From positions 124,001-188,000 of the forward strand of contig NZ_LHPI01000016.1 in NCBI RefSeq assembly GCF_001274785.1: a stretch of DNA of 64,000 bases, written 5' to 3'. Below, in pieces: positions 1 to 9,655 of the stretch. Both the position numbers and the translations under genes were made by a program. The notes below the pieces were generated by a model that did no database searches, had not been told where the DNA came from, and saw only the letters and a program-made list of their open reading frames with translations. Positions within the stretch are counted from its first letter, which is position 1, and each line of letters opens with the position of its first letter. The stretch comes from Vibrio hepatarius (GTDB lineage: Bacteria; Pseudomonadota; Gammaproteobacteria; Enterobacterales; Vibrionaceae).

Positions 1-1317
1 GTAATGAATGTTTGTACCACCGTGCTGGAAGTTCTCATCATTCATAATAGAAACTTGTAGAGGTACGTTGGTCTTAATACCTTCAACAATCATCTCACCA
101 AGTGCATTCTTCATTCGTGCAATCGCTACGTCGCGGTTTTCACCGAAAGTGATCAGTTTACCGATCATTGAATCGTAGTGAGGCGGTACTGTGTAGCCTG
201 AGTAGATGTGCGATTCCCAACGAACGCCCATACCACCTGGAGCATGGAAACGTTCAATCTTACCTGGTGAAGGTAGGAAACGCTCAGGGTCTTCTGCGTT
301 GATACGACATTCGATTGCATGGCCGCGAATCTTGATATCGTCTTGAGTGAACGACAGAGGCTGACCTGCTGCTACGCGTAGCTGTTCCTTGATTAGGTCA
401 ACGCCAGTCACCATTTCTGTTACTGGGTGTTCAACCTGAATACGAGTGTTCATTTCGATGAAGTAGAACTCACCGTTTTCGTATAGGAACTCGAACGTAC
501 CTGCGCCGCGGTAACCAATCTCTAGACATGCACGAGTACAACGTTCACCGATGTACTTACGCATCTCTTCAGTAATGCCCGGAGCTGGAGCTTCTTCCAC
601 AACTTTTTGGTGACGACGCTGCATTGAACAGTCACGCTCACCTAGGTGGATTGCTCCGCCTTGGCCATCTGCGATTACCTGTACTTCAACGTGGCGTGGG
701 TTCTCAAGGAATTTCTCCATGTATACCATGTCGTTGTTGAACGCTGCTTTCGCTTCAGCACGAGTCATTGCGATAGCTTGAACTAGTTCGGCTTCGCTAC
801 GAACGACGCGCATACCACGACCGCCGCCGCCGCCAGACGCTTTGATGATTACTGGGTAGCCGATGCGCTTAGCATGAGCTTTGTTTTTTACGTCATCATT
901 GTCTAGTGGGCCGTCAGAACCCGGTACACATGGCACGCCCGCTTTTTTCATTGCGGTGATCGCTGACACTTTGTCACCCATCATGCGGATAGTGTCCGCT
1001 TTAGGGCCAACAAAGATAAAGCCGCTGCGTTCTACCTGTTCTGCGAAGTCTGCGTTCTCAGACAGGAAGCCGTAACCTGGGTGGATAGCCACAGCACCAG
1101 TCACTTCTGCTGCAGAAATGATGCGTGGAATGTTTAGGTAGCTGTCGATACCACGAGCAGGACCAATACAAATTGATTCGTCTGCTAGTAGTACGTGCTT
1201 AAGATCGCGGTCAGCAGTTGAGTGCACTGCCACGGTCTTAATGCCCAATTCTTTACAAGCGCGAAGGATTCGAAGTGCAATTTCACCTCGGTTCGCGATG
1301 ACTATTTTATCTAGCAT
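1..1317 (-). CDS. accC: Biotin carboxylase AccC (3' end beyond window)
   Basis: Biotin carboxylase subunit of acetyl-CoA carboxylase: it uses ATP and bicarbonate to carboxylate biotin on AccB in the cytoplasm, the first committed step of fatty acid synthesis. The open frame covers 439 codons from ATG at 1317 and runs off the window at base 1; the family is about 447 residues, so only the last few are missing. It begins [20 protein letters not shown] and has the glycine-rich ATP-grasp loop ([12 protein letters not shown]), the EVQVIAD strand and the [16 protein letters not shown] active-site motif. It lies 15 bp downstream of accB, in the usual accB-accC operon. Confidence is very high. Confidence 0.97.
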   Translation of the reverse strand, partial: MLDKIVIANRGEIALRILRACKELGIKTVAVHSTADRDLKHVLLADESICIGPARGIDSYLNIPRIISAAEVTGAVAIHPGYGFLSENADFAEQVERSGFIFVGPKADTIRMMGDKVSAITAMKKAGVPCVPGSDGPLDNDDVKNKAHAKRIGYPVIIKASGGGGGRGMRVVRSEAELVQAIAMTRAEAKAAFNNDMVYMEKFLENPRHVEVQVIADGQGGAIHLGERDCSMQRRHQKVVEEAPAPGITEEMRKYIGERCTRACLEIGYRGAGTFEFLYENGEFYFIEMNTRIQVEHPVTEMVTGVDLIKEQLRVAAGQPLSFTQDDIKIRGHAIECRINAEDPERFLPSPGKIERFHAPGGMGVRWESHIYSGYTVPPHYDSMIGKLITFGENRDVAIARMKNALGEMIVEGIKTNVPLQVSIMNDENFQHGGTNIHY

Positions 1318-1332
1318 AAGAGAAGGCCTCTA

Positions 1333-1794
1333 TTATTCGATAACAACAAGTGGTTGGTCGAATTCAACTGGTTGACCATCTTCAACTAGGATTGCAGTTA
1401 CCACGCCAGACTTGTCAGCTTCGATTTGGTTCATCATCTTCATTGCTTCAACGATACATAGTGTTTCGCCAGCTTTAACAGATTGACCTACTTCTACGAA
1501 CGCTTTTGCGTCTGGGCTTGGAGAACGGTAGAAAGTACCTACCATTGGAGAAAGAACTTGGTGACCAGCTGGAACTGCTGGAGCCGCTTCAGCTGCTGGA
1601 GCAGGTGCTGCTGCCGGAGCCGCTGGAGCAGCAGCTACAGGTGCTGGCGCCGCTGCGTAATGAACAGGAGCAGGTGCTACAGCAGGGCCACTACGACTGA
1701 TGCGTACCGATTCTTCACCTTCAGAGATCTCTAGCTCAGCAATGCCAGACTCTTCAACTAATTCGATAAGCTTCTTGATTTTACGGATATCCAT
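1333..1794 (-). CDS. accB: Biotin carboxyl carrier protein AccB (BCCP)
   Basis: Carries the biotin that AccC carboxylates and the AccAD carboxyltransferase discharges onto acetyl-CoA. The 153 residues match the usual 150-156. An N-terminal helical part (1-35) is followed by an Ala/Pro-rich flexible linker (about 38-78) and the biotinyl domain. The biotinylation motif [11 protein letters not shown] is intact, with the target lysine at residue 119. Upstream is aroQ and downstream is accC, an order common in gammaproteobacteria. In E. coli AccB represses its own operon; nothing in this window shows whether that holds here. Confidence 0.97.
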   Translation of the reverse strand: MDIRKIKKLIELVEESGIAELEISEGEESVRISRSGPAVAPAPVHYAAAPAPVAAAPAAPAAAPAPAAEAAPAVPAGHQVLSPMVGTFYRSPSPDAKAFVEVGQSVKAGETLCIVEAMKMMNQIEADKSGVVTAILVEDGQPVEFDQPLVVIE

Positions 1795-1854
1795 CTTGTC
1801 TTTCTCTTTTATCTTGTGAATAAGACAGCCCTCAAGGGCTGCAGAGTGTATGTG

Positions 1855-2304
1855 TTACTTTGCCTGTAGCTTTTTAATCGCAGCAGACAGAGCGAATTCG
1901 TAGCCTTGTGCACCTAAGCCGCAGATCACGCCTTCTGCTTTATCAGAAAGGTAAGAGTGATGACGGAAAGGTTCACGGGCGTGTACATTTGAAAGATGCA
2001 CTTCGATAAATGGGATCGCGACACCCAAAAGAGCATCACGCAGAGCGACACTCGTGTGAGTAAACGCTGCTGGATTAATAATGATAAAATCCACGTTGCC
2101 ATAGGCTGCGTGGATCTTCTCGATCAGTTCGTACTCGCGATTCGATTGTAAATGCTCTAGTTCTACGCCAGCGTGCTGGGCTTGTACCGCGAGTGAATCG
2201 ATAATCTGTGTCAGAGTCTGAGAACCGTAATGTGCTGGTTCACGAAGACCTAACAGGTTGAGATTAGGACCATTTAAGACAAGAATGCGTAATTTTGTTG
2301 TCAT
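1855..2304 (-). CDS. aroQ: Type II 3-dehydroquinate dehydratase AroQ
   Basis: Dehydrates 3-dehydroquinate to 3-dehydroshikimate in the shikimate pathway (cytoplasmic, dodecameric in the family). The 149-residue length is typical. Family motifs are present: [17 protein letters not shown] with the lid arginine (R21) and catalytic tyrosine (Y26), [23 protein letters not shown] and [14 protein letters not shown] with the catalytic histidine. It is the first gene of a minus-strand aroQ-accB-accC run, 60 bp upstream of accB. No strong Shine-Dalgarno is visible before the ATG. Confidence 0.96.
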   Translation of the reverse strand: MTTKLRILVLNGPNLNLLGLREPAHYGSQTLTQIIDSLAVQAQHAGVELEHLQSNREYELIEKIHAAYGNVDFIIINPAAFTHTSVALRDALLGVAIPFIEVHLSNVHAREPFRHHSYLSDKAEGVICGLGAQGYEFALSAAIKKLQAK

Positions 2305-2725
2305 TGTGTCGCTATCTTCCTATTTCATGATACGAACTAAAATATTCCCATATTATCGCTGATTCAGCATGGTTTCTTTGTGAAATTTAGACTGAATCTT
2401 TGAAATAGACCAAGATTATAGCTAATTCAGCGCATTTAGCAGCAATTTACTGGTCTTATCACTTTTATTTTGTGAAAAAAGCGTACAAGAAATGGGAGCA
2501 AGGGCACAGTGTCGATCTCCCTGTCACCATTTTCATCGCTCGAAAACTACTCAAAGGTCAGAATTTGCTGATATTGATGAATATTTGCGCTAAGTAGAGT
2601 GTGAAGTAAGCGGTGCTCCACTATAGTGACGCGCAATATTGCCGCTTATCTTATCGCCACTTTTCCCAAACGGCTTAAAAGTTGAGTCAGGCACAATCCA
2701 CGCTTTCTAATTTAGGTGCCTGTAT
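2305..2725. promoter_or_regulatory. Divergent control region aroQ / outer-membrane-like gene
   Basis: This 421-base gap holds the promoters of aroQ-accBC (leftward) and of the gene at 2726 (rightward). A 17-bp near-direct repeat occurs at 2352-2368 (ATTATCGCTGATTCAGC) and 2415-2431 (ATTATAGCTAATTCAGC), 15 of 17 bases equal, start to start 63 bp. The core of copy 1, GCTGATTCAGC, is a perfect odd-centred palindrome. This looks like a pair of operators for an unknown regulator. The rest has no ORF or RNA gene that I recognise. Confidence 0.5.
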
Positions 2726-3520
2726 ATGAAGGTAGCGACCTTAATCACTATCGCTTCTCTCTCTGTGACTTGTTCAGCAATAGCCGCGAAACCTGCCGTG
2801 CAAGCTAATCATGAAAAACTGGCTGACGACCCGACCAAGGTGATTACCAAAACTGGTATCTCTTACGCCAACAACTATGACTTTGATGATGCTAATGTGT
2901 CATTTTCTGGCTCTTTAGCGTTAGACGCGGCGAGAAAAATCAACGTGCGCCTGAATGAAGACGCCAGTGAATGGCGTGTCGGCGGCTCTTGGTTGTTTCC
3001 AATCGGGATCCTAAATTTCAACTTTGGCAAGAATGAATACACCAATGGCGCCAATCAGACCAACTACAGCGTTGGGACCTTTATGCCACTCAGCTACTTT
3101 GGTATTGAGCCTGCAGGAATTCAGCTGTTTCCCATGGCGGGCTATACCTACAATGATGGTGAGTCTCCACGCTGTGCTAAAGGCTCAAAGTGCGACGATA
3201 TTGCTTTCCAAGGAGTTCCGAGTGCAGAAAACGGTTTCTACATGGCGGAATCGGCTGGCAGTAGCGGCTATTTGGGTACATTTGGCTTGAAGTCGCTGAC
3301 GCCAGAGTTGACGATGATGGGTTTTGCCGCGGCCACTTACGGTTCAGAAAACGATGAGGGAGAGAATTACAAAGGCTTCTTCGCCGGGTTAGGTGCAGGA
3401 TACCTGGTGAACAAAAGCCATTCGTTTAATTTGATGACCTTTATGATGGATAACAACACCTATCTCGACGACCCAGATAAGCGTGTAATTGCTTCGTATA
3501 CCTATCAATTTCACGGATAG
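2726..3520 (+). CDS. Hypothetical exported protein, probably an outer-membrane barrel
   Basis: I do not recognise the family. The 264 residues start with a clear Sec signal peptide (about residues 1-20, cleavage after SAIAA). The mature part is rich in short alternating hydrophobic/aromatic stretches (for example WRVGGSWLFPIGILNFNFG) and ends in YTYQFHG, with aromatic residues near the end as in outer-membrane beta-barrels. Two cysteines at about 152 and 157 (RCAKGSKC) could form a small disulfide loop. An AGGTG ribosome site lies upstream of ATG 2726. It converges on acs with a shared terminator. Function unknown; barrel architecture is inferred from composition only. Confidence 0.7.
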   Translation: MKVATLITIASLSVTCSAIAAKPAVQANHEKLADDPTKVITKTGISYANNYDFDDANVSFSGSLALDAARKINVRLNEDASEWRVGGSWLFPIGILNFNFGKNEYTNGANQTNYSVGTFMPLSYFGIEPAGIQLFPMAGYTYNDGESPRCAKGSKCDDIAFQGVPSAENGFYMAESAGSSGYLGTFGLKSLTPELTMMGFAAATYGSENDEGENYKGFFAGLGAGYLVNKSHSFNLMTFMMDNNTYLDDPDKRVIASYTYQFHG

Positions 3521-3553
3521 AAAAACGCCCCTGACTTCAGGGGCGTTTGTTTG
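3521..3553. terminator. Bidirectional terminator between the barrel-like gene and acs
   Basis: Stem AAACGCCCCTG (3523-3533) pairs with CAGGGGCGTTT (3538-3548), flanked by A-rich and T-rich sides. It sits between two converging genes and can serve both. Confidence 0.9.
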
Positions 3554-3554
3554 C

Positions 3555-5504
3555 TTAAACCAATTCTGCTTTTTCCGCGATGAGCTTATCAACTACGCTT
3601 GGATCTGCCAGCGTTGATGTATCACCTAGGTTGCTCGTATCGCCAGTGGCAATCTTACGTAGGATACGACGCATGATCTTGCCTGAACGTGTCTTCGGTA
3701 GAGAGTCTGTCCAGTGCAGTACGTCTGGCGTTGCGATTGGACCAATCTCTTTGCGCACCCAGTCTTTCACTTCTTTGTGCAGCTCAGCGGATGGGAACTC
3801 GCCATCGTTTAGCGTGATGTACGCGTAGATCGCTTGGCCTTTGATGTCATGTGGAATACCGACAATCGCCGCTTCCGCAATCTTATGGTGTGCAACCAGT
3901 GCTGATTCGATTTCTGCGGTACCCATACGGTGACCCGAAACGTTTAGTACGTCATCGACACGACCTGTGATCCAGTAGTAACCATCTTCATCACGACGAG
4001 CACCGTCACCAGTAAAGTACATGCCTTTAAAGGTTGAGAAGTAAGTTTGCTCGAAGCGGTCATGGTCGCCGTAAACTGTACGCATCTGACCAGGCCAAGA
4101 ATCGAGAATAACCAAGTTGCCTTCGGTTGCGCCCTCAACAACGTTACCCATGTTGTCGACTAGAGCCGGCTGTACACCAAAGAATGGGCGAGTCGCTGAA
4201 CCTGGTTTTAGGTCTGTCGCGCCTGGTAGTGGCGTGATTAGGATGCCGCCAGTTTCGGTTTGCCACCAAGTGTCAACGATAGGTGATTTCTCGTCACCGA
4301 TGGTTTTGTAGTACCACTCCCAAGCTTCTGGGTTGATTGGCTCACCCACCGAGCCCATGATGCGTAGACTGTCACGAGACGTCCCTTCAATCGCTTCATT
4401 ACCTTTTGCCATCAGCGCGCGAATCGCTGTTGGTGCTGTGTATAGAATGCTTACTTGGTGCTTGTCTACCACTTCGCTCATACGCGCTGTGGTTGGGTAA
4501 GTCGGTACGCCTTCAAACAGGATAGTTTTCGCGCCGTTAGATAGCGGACCGTAAACTAAGTAAGTGTGACCGGTAATCCAGCCCACGTCCGCGGTACACC
4601 AGAAGGTATCGCCTGGCTGGTAGTCGAAGACGTATTTAAACGTCATGGTCGCGTACACTAGGTAGCCACCTGTGGTGTGAAGTACGCCTTTAGGTTTGCC
4701 GGTTGAGCCTGAAGTGTAAAGAATGAACAGTGGGTCTTCTGCTTTCATCTCTTCTGGTGGGCAAACATCAGACACTTTTGCTGTTGCTTCGTGCCACCAA
4801 ACGTCACGGTGTTCGTGCCATTCGATGTCGCCGCCAGTGCGTTTCAGTACTACTACTTTATTAATGGTTTTCACTTCTGGGTTCGTCAGTGCTTCGTCGA
4901 CGTTTTTCTTCAGTGGCACTGCGCGGCCGCCACGAACGCCTTCGTCTGCAGTGATAACCACTTTTGCGTCTGAGTCGATAATACGACCCGATAGTGCTTC
5001 AGGTGAGAAACCACCAAATACCACAGTGTGAACCGCACCGATACGGGTACACGCCAGCATAGCGACTGCCGCTTCCGGAACCATTGGCATGTAAAGACAC
5101 ACAACGTCGCCTTTACGCACGCCTTGTTCTTTTAGTGCGTTTGAGAAACGACAGACTTCTTTGTGCAGTTCGTTAAACGTCAGTGTTTTATCGTCTGCTG
5201 GGTCATCACCTTCCCAGATGATGGCGACTTCGTCACCGCGCTCTGCTAGGTGGCGGTCGATACAGTTTTCAGAAACGTTGAGTGTGCCGTCTTCGAACCA
5301 GCGAATATCTACGTGGCCAGTATCAAAAGAGGTGCTTTTCACTTTAGTGAAAGGCTTAATCCAATCGACAATCTTTCCGTGCTCGCCCCAAAATGTTTCT
5401 GGGTCTTTCACCGATTGCTCGTACATCGCTAGGTAGGTGTCATTATCCGCATGCGTATTCGTTTTGATGTTTTCTTTTACCGGATAAATATGGGCTTCAC
5501 TCAT
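3555..5504 (-). CDS. acs: Acetyl-CoA synthetase Acs
   Basis: Makes acetyl-CoA from acetate, ATP and CoA through acetyl-AMP; the high-affinity acetate scavenging enzyme. The 649 residues match the family. The AMP-binding P-loop [15 protein letters not shown], the [10 protein letters not shown] motif, [20 protein letters not shown] and the C-terminal [11 protein letters not shown] are present; the motif lysine is K609, the residue acetylated in enteric Acs. Good ribosome site (AAGGAGAAAAGC) before ATG 5504. The acetate importer and the CrbS/CrbR-type regulators are in the same block; in V. cholerae CrbRS activates acs, so similar control is likely. Confidence 0.98.
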   Translation of the reverse strand: MSEAHIYPVKENIKTNTHADNDTYLAMYEQSVKDPETFWGEHGKIVDWIKPFTKVKSTSFDTGHVDIRWFEDGTLNVSENCIDRHLAERGDEVAIIWEGDDPADDKTLTFNELHKEVCRFSNALKEQGVRKGDVVCLYMPMVPEAAVAMLACTRIGAVHTVVFGGFSPEALSGRIIDSDAKVVITADEGVRGGRAVPLKKNVDEALTNPEVKTINKVVVLKRTGGDIEWHEHRDVWWHEATAKVSDVCPPEEMKAEDPLFILYTSGSTGKPKGVLHTTGGYLVYATMTFKYVFDYQPGDTFWCTADVGWITGHTYLVYGPLSNGAKTILFEGVPTYPTTARMSEVVDKHQVSILYTAPTAIRALMAKGNEAIEGTSRDSLRIMGSVGEPINPEAWEWYYKTIGDEKSPIVDTWWQTETGGILITPLPGATDLKPGSATRPFFGVQPALVDNMGNVVEGATEGNLVILDSWPGQMRTVYGDHDRFEQTYFSTFKGMYFTGDGARRDEDGYYWITGRVDDVLNVSGHRMGTAEIESALVAHHKIAEAAIVGIPHDIKGQAIYAYITLNDGEFPSAELHKEVKDWVRKEIGPIATPDVLHWTDSLPKTRSGKIMRRILRKIATGDTSNLGDTSTLADPSVVDKLIAEKAELV

Positions 5505-5711
5505 TGCTTTTCTCCTTGTGCCTAATTCCGTTGTTATGGGGTCGGAATTAGCAGTGTCCGTTTAAAACAACCGACGTTGTACAAAATCCCTATGCCTATA
5601 ACTTTCAAGCACAGGGCTGGATTCGACAATTAGACTTTAGGATGAGAGGGAAGCTTCTGCTTAAAAATTAGATTGTTATGTTTGAAATTGAGAGTTAGAT
5701 CAGCACTTATG

Positions 5712-6344
5712 CTAGCGGGTATAAGGCAGATTTAGACTAGGTAGATCACCTTTTGTCAGTCTAACGAACACCAAGGCGGCGGCGATCGCGTCTTGCAGAG
5801 CGTCGTGTTTGTTGCGGATAGGGATGTCGAGATGCTTGCAGATCGCGTCTAAGCTCAGGTCAAAATAGGCGTTGGGTAAGTGCTGCTCGAGTTTGTCATG
5901 GTAGATCTGACTGACTTCAATCAGCGGGTTGGGCAGCGGAAAACCTAAGTGACGACGACACGCTAAGTCGAGAATCTTCTTATCATAACGAATATGGTAG
6001 CCAACCAGAGGTCGGTTACCAGCAAACTCAAGCAACTGGATCAGTGCCTGCTTTTCATCGATGCCATCGATCAAATCCTGATGACGAATCTGGTGGATTT
6101 TGACTGAATTTGAGTCAAGCGATTGTGGCGCTCTCAACCTGACTTCAAACGGTTTACTGGTAATGATGCGGTTGTCGATGATTTTGGTCGCTGCGATGGT
6201 CACCAATTCAGCGCGATTCGGGTCAAGGCTGGTGGTCTCGCAGTCGAGAGAGACGTACTCATCCTTTTTCACCCCAGCAAATAATGCTTGGTAAGGTGAA
6301 CCTTTGAGTTTATGGAACCAGTAAAGCCTTTGAATCCAGTTCAT
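5712..6344 (-). CDS. DEDDh 3'-5' exonuclease, PolIII epsilon-like
   Basis: Exonuclease of the DnaQ/DEDDh superfamily, 210 residues, without a polymerase partner domain. Catalytic residues can be placed: D34 and E36 in SLDCETTSLD, an aspartate in the GYHIRYDKKILD block (about D121), and H180/D185 in KHDALQD. The ATG at 6344 is only 10 bp after the stop of the cNMP/CBS/DUF294 gene, so the two are probably co-transcribed and act together. Substrate (DNA, RNA or small nucleotide) cannot be told from sequence. It is not the replicative DnaQ, which is longer and has a clamp-binding tail. Confidence 0.9.
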   Translation of the reverse strand: MNWIQRLYWFHKLKGSPYQALFAGVKKDEYVSLDCETTSLDPNRAELVTIAATKIIDNRIITSKPFEVRLRAPQSLDSNSVKIHQIRHQDLIDGIDEKQALIQLLEFAGNRPLVGYHIRYDKKILDLACRRHLGFPLPNPLIEVSQIYHDKLEQHLPNAYFDLSLDAICKHLDIPIRNKHDALQDAIAAALVFVRLTKGDLPSLNLPYTR

Positions 6345-6354
6345 ACTCGTGGCC

Positions 6355-8181
6355 TTAATCGCGGATCTGATAGTGGTAGCCGAGGAACTGCTTAAACTTC
6401 TTCACCACATGTAAGCTGTGACGAAGTAAGTCGCGTTCGGTGCGCTCCAATAGTTTCAGGTCGATTCGGTTGTGACTGTGTTGGTTAGCCAATTGCTGGG
6501 CGAGTCGCAGCTTAAAGAAAAGCTTGAGCGCTTCGCTTAAATTGTCCGCGGTATCGGGTTCTAAGATGCGTTTTTTACGCAGTAGCTCAATGCGTTCAAA
6601 GGTGTTGTTTTCATCAACGCCGTACTCTAGGGCGAGAGTGCGGATACCGTGCACGATTGGGAAGATGCCGCCACTTTTCAAATCCACGCCTTGCTTATCT
6701 TGTTTGACATTACCAAACAGCGTCAATGGCAGACTAAATTGCAGCGCAGGGCGACAAAAATCTTGTAGCGCCAGCATGTTGTTTAGCATGTGGCTGTAGA
6801 GATGTTGTCTGACTGGCTCGAGCAATTCTTTGTTGCCAGCCACGGCATGGGCGTCGGTGAAAATCGCCAAATCCATCACCTGTTCAGACGAGGTCGCTTT
6901 TGCCCAGTGGGTGATGGTTTTCTTCCAATCGGTTTGTGACTTGACCCATTTCGGGTTGTTGACCATCACGTTGCCCGGGCAGAGTGGATAGCCCAACTGC
7001 TGCAACGTATGGGTGAGTTGATTCATCACTTGCTCGCATTGGTGCCAGTGCAAACCATCTTTAATGATCAATGCGTTATCTTGGTCGGTCTTAAGAATTT
7101 GTTCGCCACGCCCTTCTGAGCCGAGCACGACTAAACAGCAGTGATCGTGCAGCGCGGGTGGCACGACTAATTCAAACGCTTTCTCGATGATCTGTTCGTT
7201 AACCGCTGAAATCAGTTCCATGATAAAGCGGGTACGAATACCGTTACTCAACAGGCTATCGACCAACTGACGCTGACGGTTAGAGGCTAATGCCAGCTCT
7301 TCGATGCTCGAGGCACGCGCAATACTCAAAGTGAGTACATGGGAATGTGTTGAGAAGGCGCTGAGGATTTGTGTCATGTCGAGCATGCCGACCGCTTGCT
7401 TGCCATCAGCGACCATCACGCGTTTCATGCGATTTCGCGTCATCTTTATCATCGCATTGAACAAGAAATCACCGTCTTCCACATGAATGACTGGGAAGGT
7501 TGCGATCTGACCGACAGGCGTATCGAGTGGGTGGTCATCCAGCATCACCGCATGAAGCATATTGGTTCGAGTGATAATGCCGTAGGGAAGCTCGTGGTGT
7601 TGGCTGAGCAGTCGCGGGTCATCGTCGTTTAACTTGACCAGTGCCGAGTCAATGCCGTTTTCTTTCAGCGTTCGAGTCACTTCATTCAATGGCTGATCAG
7701 GCTGAAGGATCATCGGTGGGTGGTAGATGTCGCTGTCCACTTTGGTTAGGATAAATTCGGCAAGGTTTTGCTGTTGCTGTGCCGCTTCGATTAGCTCTTG
7801 CCTTTTGGCGAGGTTGTTATCGAAGTACGTGGCGAACTGACCGTTCTCATTATAGAGTTCGAGGAAAACGTCTTTTGGCAGCAAGTAGGCGAGGGTATCT
7901 TCTAGCGCGACATAGTGGTGGCGGAGCTTGTCCTCAAACAAAGCGCGTACATCAAATAGATCGTCATTAGCGTAATGAGCAAAAATCTCACTGCCGTTTT
8001 CCGATCGCTCTTCCACCGCTCCCTTGATCAGAATATGTAGATACTTGGCCTCAGAGCCAGTCGACAAAATGGTTTCTTTACCTCTGAAGTAGGCGACGTC
8101 GAGTGAAGAACGCAGCTTTTTCTGCTGGCTTTCATCTAGGCGATCGAAAGGGGGAGAGTGCATGTTAAATTTATCAGGCAT
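6355..8181 (-). CDS. cNMP-binding / CBS / DUF294 nucleotidyltransferase-like protein
   Basis: A 608-residue cytoplasmic signalling protein of unknown function. Domains in order: a cyclic-nucleotide-binding-like beta-roll (about 10-130), two CBS repeats (about 155-280), and a DUF294 nucleotidyltransferase-like domain with GSEGRGEQ at 354-361 and TDQDNALI at 365-372 (metal-site aspartates D366 and D368), followed by a helical C-terminal domain (about 470-608). The NTase motif resembles GlnD-type transferases. It is upstream of and close to the DEDDh exonuclease gene, and both lie beside acetate genes. Ligand, substrate and partner are unknown. Confidence 0.88.
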   Translation of the reverse strand: MPDKFNMHSPPFDRLDESQQKKLRSSLDVAYFRGKETILSTGSEAKYLHILIKGAVEERSENGSEIFAHYANDDLFDVRALFEDKLRHHYVALEDTLAYLLPKDVFLELYNENGQFATYFDNNLAKRQELIEAAQQQQNLAEFILTKVDSDIYHPPMILQPDQPLNEVTRTLKENGIDSALVKLNDDDPRLLSQHHELPYGIITRTNMLHAVMLDDHPLDTPVGQIATFPVIHVEDGDFLFNAMIKMTRNRMKRVMVADGKQAVGMLDMTQILSAFSTHSHVLTLSIARASSIEELALASNRQRQLVDSLLSNGIRTRFIMELISAVNEQIIEKAFELVVPPALHDHCCLVVLGSEGRGEQILKTDQDNALIIKDGLHWHQCEQVMNQLTHTLQQLGYPLCPGNVMVNNPKWVKSQTDWKKTITHWAKATSSEQVMDLAIFTDAHAVAGNKELLEPVRQHLYSHMLNNMLALQDFCRPALQFSLPLTLFGNVKQDKQGVDLKSGGIFPIVHGIRTLALEYGVDENNTFERIELLRKKRILEPDTADNLSEALKLFFKLRLAQQLANQHSHNRIDLKLLERTERDLLRHSLHVVKKFKQFLGYHYQIRD

Positions 8182-8379
8182 GAATCACCTACAAGTACAA
8201 AGAGACCATAGTGCTAGTGTGACAAATTCTTTGGGAAGTGCCAGACGACTTTGGTCGAACGGTTACCAAACACTGGATGCGTATCAATAGGGAAACATTG
8301 TGGTGAAGAATATTCCCTTTTTATGCAGCGTAAAAAAGTAGATACTAGGCGCGCTTTTTCATATGCATTCGAGGTTTTT

Positions 8380-9558
8380 ATGCTTACCCCATCTCCTTAT
8401 GGGTGGATTTCCCAGTATTTTGGCGGCTTTTTCTTTGCATACGGCGTTTATCTTCCGTTTTGGGCGTTATGGTTCGAAGAACAAGGCGTTTCGCCGACCG
8501 ATATCGGTTTACTGGTGGGGATTGGTTTTGCTACGCGCTGCGTCGCGAACATGACGTTAACGCCTCGAATTCATAAAGTGGAACACCTGATGCCAGCACT
8601 ACGTTGGTTGAGTTTCGCTGCTCTGGTGTTTGTGGCTTTCCACTTCTTTACTGGCGGCAGCTTTTGGTTAATGGCGATCGCGACCATTCTGTTTAACTTG
8701 TGTTGTGGGCCGATTGTGCCGCTTTCCGATGCCATGGCGAACTACTACGCACGTTTAAAAATGTTGGATTACGGCCGCACACGACTATGGGGTTCGATTG
8801 CGTTCATCGCAGGTTCTACCGTGGTGGGCTTTTTGGTCGCGAAATTCGGTTCTGACATGATCATCTATACCGCGCTGGCGGGTGTGTTTGCCTCGTTACT
8901 ATTCAGTCTTCGCCGCACGACGCCAATGCCTGTGACCACCGAAGAAGAACACGCAGAGCGCCCTAAACTCTCTGAGTTATTGCGTGAATTGTCTGTCGTG
9001 AAGTTCTTGGTGTTGGTTGCGCTGATTCAAGGGAGCCACGCGGCGTACTACAGTTTTAGTTCGATTTACTGGAAAGAAGCGGGCTACTCAGAAGACATCA
9101 TTGGTTACTTGTGGAGCTTGGGTGTGGTCGCTGAAGTGGCGGTGTTTGCTTTCAGTAAGCGTTTGTTTTCTGGCTGGACACTGCGCACTCTGTTTGTCGT
9201 TGCCTCTTTAGGTGTCGTAGCGCGTTGGGGCTTGACCGCTTCGACGACGGCACTCGTCGCATTGGTGATGATCCAACTGCTGCACGGCGTGACGTTTGCG
9301 ATGGCGCACATTGCAGCGATCCAATACATCCAAAACTCAGAGCAGCGTAAGATGGTGGCGTTACAAGCGCTATACAACGCGATTCCTCTAGGCGCGTTTA
9401 TTGCGTTAATGACTGCATTAAGTGGTTGGGGTTACGAGAACTGGGGCGCGAATGTGTTCTGGGCGATGGCCGCGATGGGCGTATTGGCGTTGTTTATTCG
9501 TGTTGAGCCTAAACGTCAGTCGAAAGAACAGGTTATGAAAGCTGAACCACAGAATTAA
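8380..9558 (+). CDS. MFS transporter, HcaT-like (phenylpropionate permease family)
   Basis: Inner-membrane major facilitator carrier of 392 residues with about 12 hydrophobic segments, similar to E. coli HcaT: the N-terminus reads YFGGFFFAYGVYLPFWALW, followed by DIGLLVGIGFATRC and, in the middle, DYGRTRLWGSIAFI. I start it at ATG 8380, which has GAGG 5 bases upstream and fits the family N-terminus. The frame is open back to 8251, but the extra 43 residues are polar and not family-like. It is divergent from the DUF294 gene and ends before a strong terminator. Substrate unknown; no aromatic catabolism genes are nearby. Confidence 0.88.
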   Translation: MLTPSPYGWISQYFGGFFFAYGVYLPFWALWFEEQGVSPTDIGLLVGIGFATRCVANMTLTPRIHKVEHLMPALRWLSFAALVFVAFHFFTGGSFWLMAIATILFNLCCGPIVPLSDAMANYYARLKMLDYGRTRLWGSIAFIAGSTVVGFLVAKFGSDMIIYTALAGVFASLLFSLRRTTPMPVTTEEEHAERPKLSELLRELSVVKFLVLVALIQGSHAAYYSFSSIYWKEAGYSEDIIGYLWSLGVVAEVAVFAFSKRLFSGWTLRTLFVVASLGVVARWGLTASTTALVALVMIQLLHGVTFAMAHIAAIQYIQNSEQRKMVALQALYNAIPLGAFIALMTALSGWGYENWGANVFWAMAAMGVLALFIRVEPKRQSKEQVMKAEPQN

Positions 9559-9600
9559 ACCGAACGCATTGAGATAAGTGATTATCCTTAGTTAAATGAA

Positions 9601-9626
9601 GCCTCTCCAAATGGAGAGGCTTTTTT
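9601..9626 (+). terminator. Rho-independent terminator after the MFS gene
   Basis: GCCTCTCC (9601-9608), AAAT loop, GGAGAGGC (9613-9620), then six T. Confidence 0.93.
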
Positions 9627-9655
9627 ATGGACGCGACTCAAGATAAGGATATCTG

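Noticed and set aside
8251..8379. N-terminal extension of the MFS gene
   Set aside because: The extra 43 residues are polar, do not match HcaT-like starts, and a GAGG-ATG at 8380 is better.
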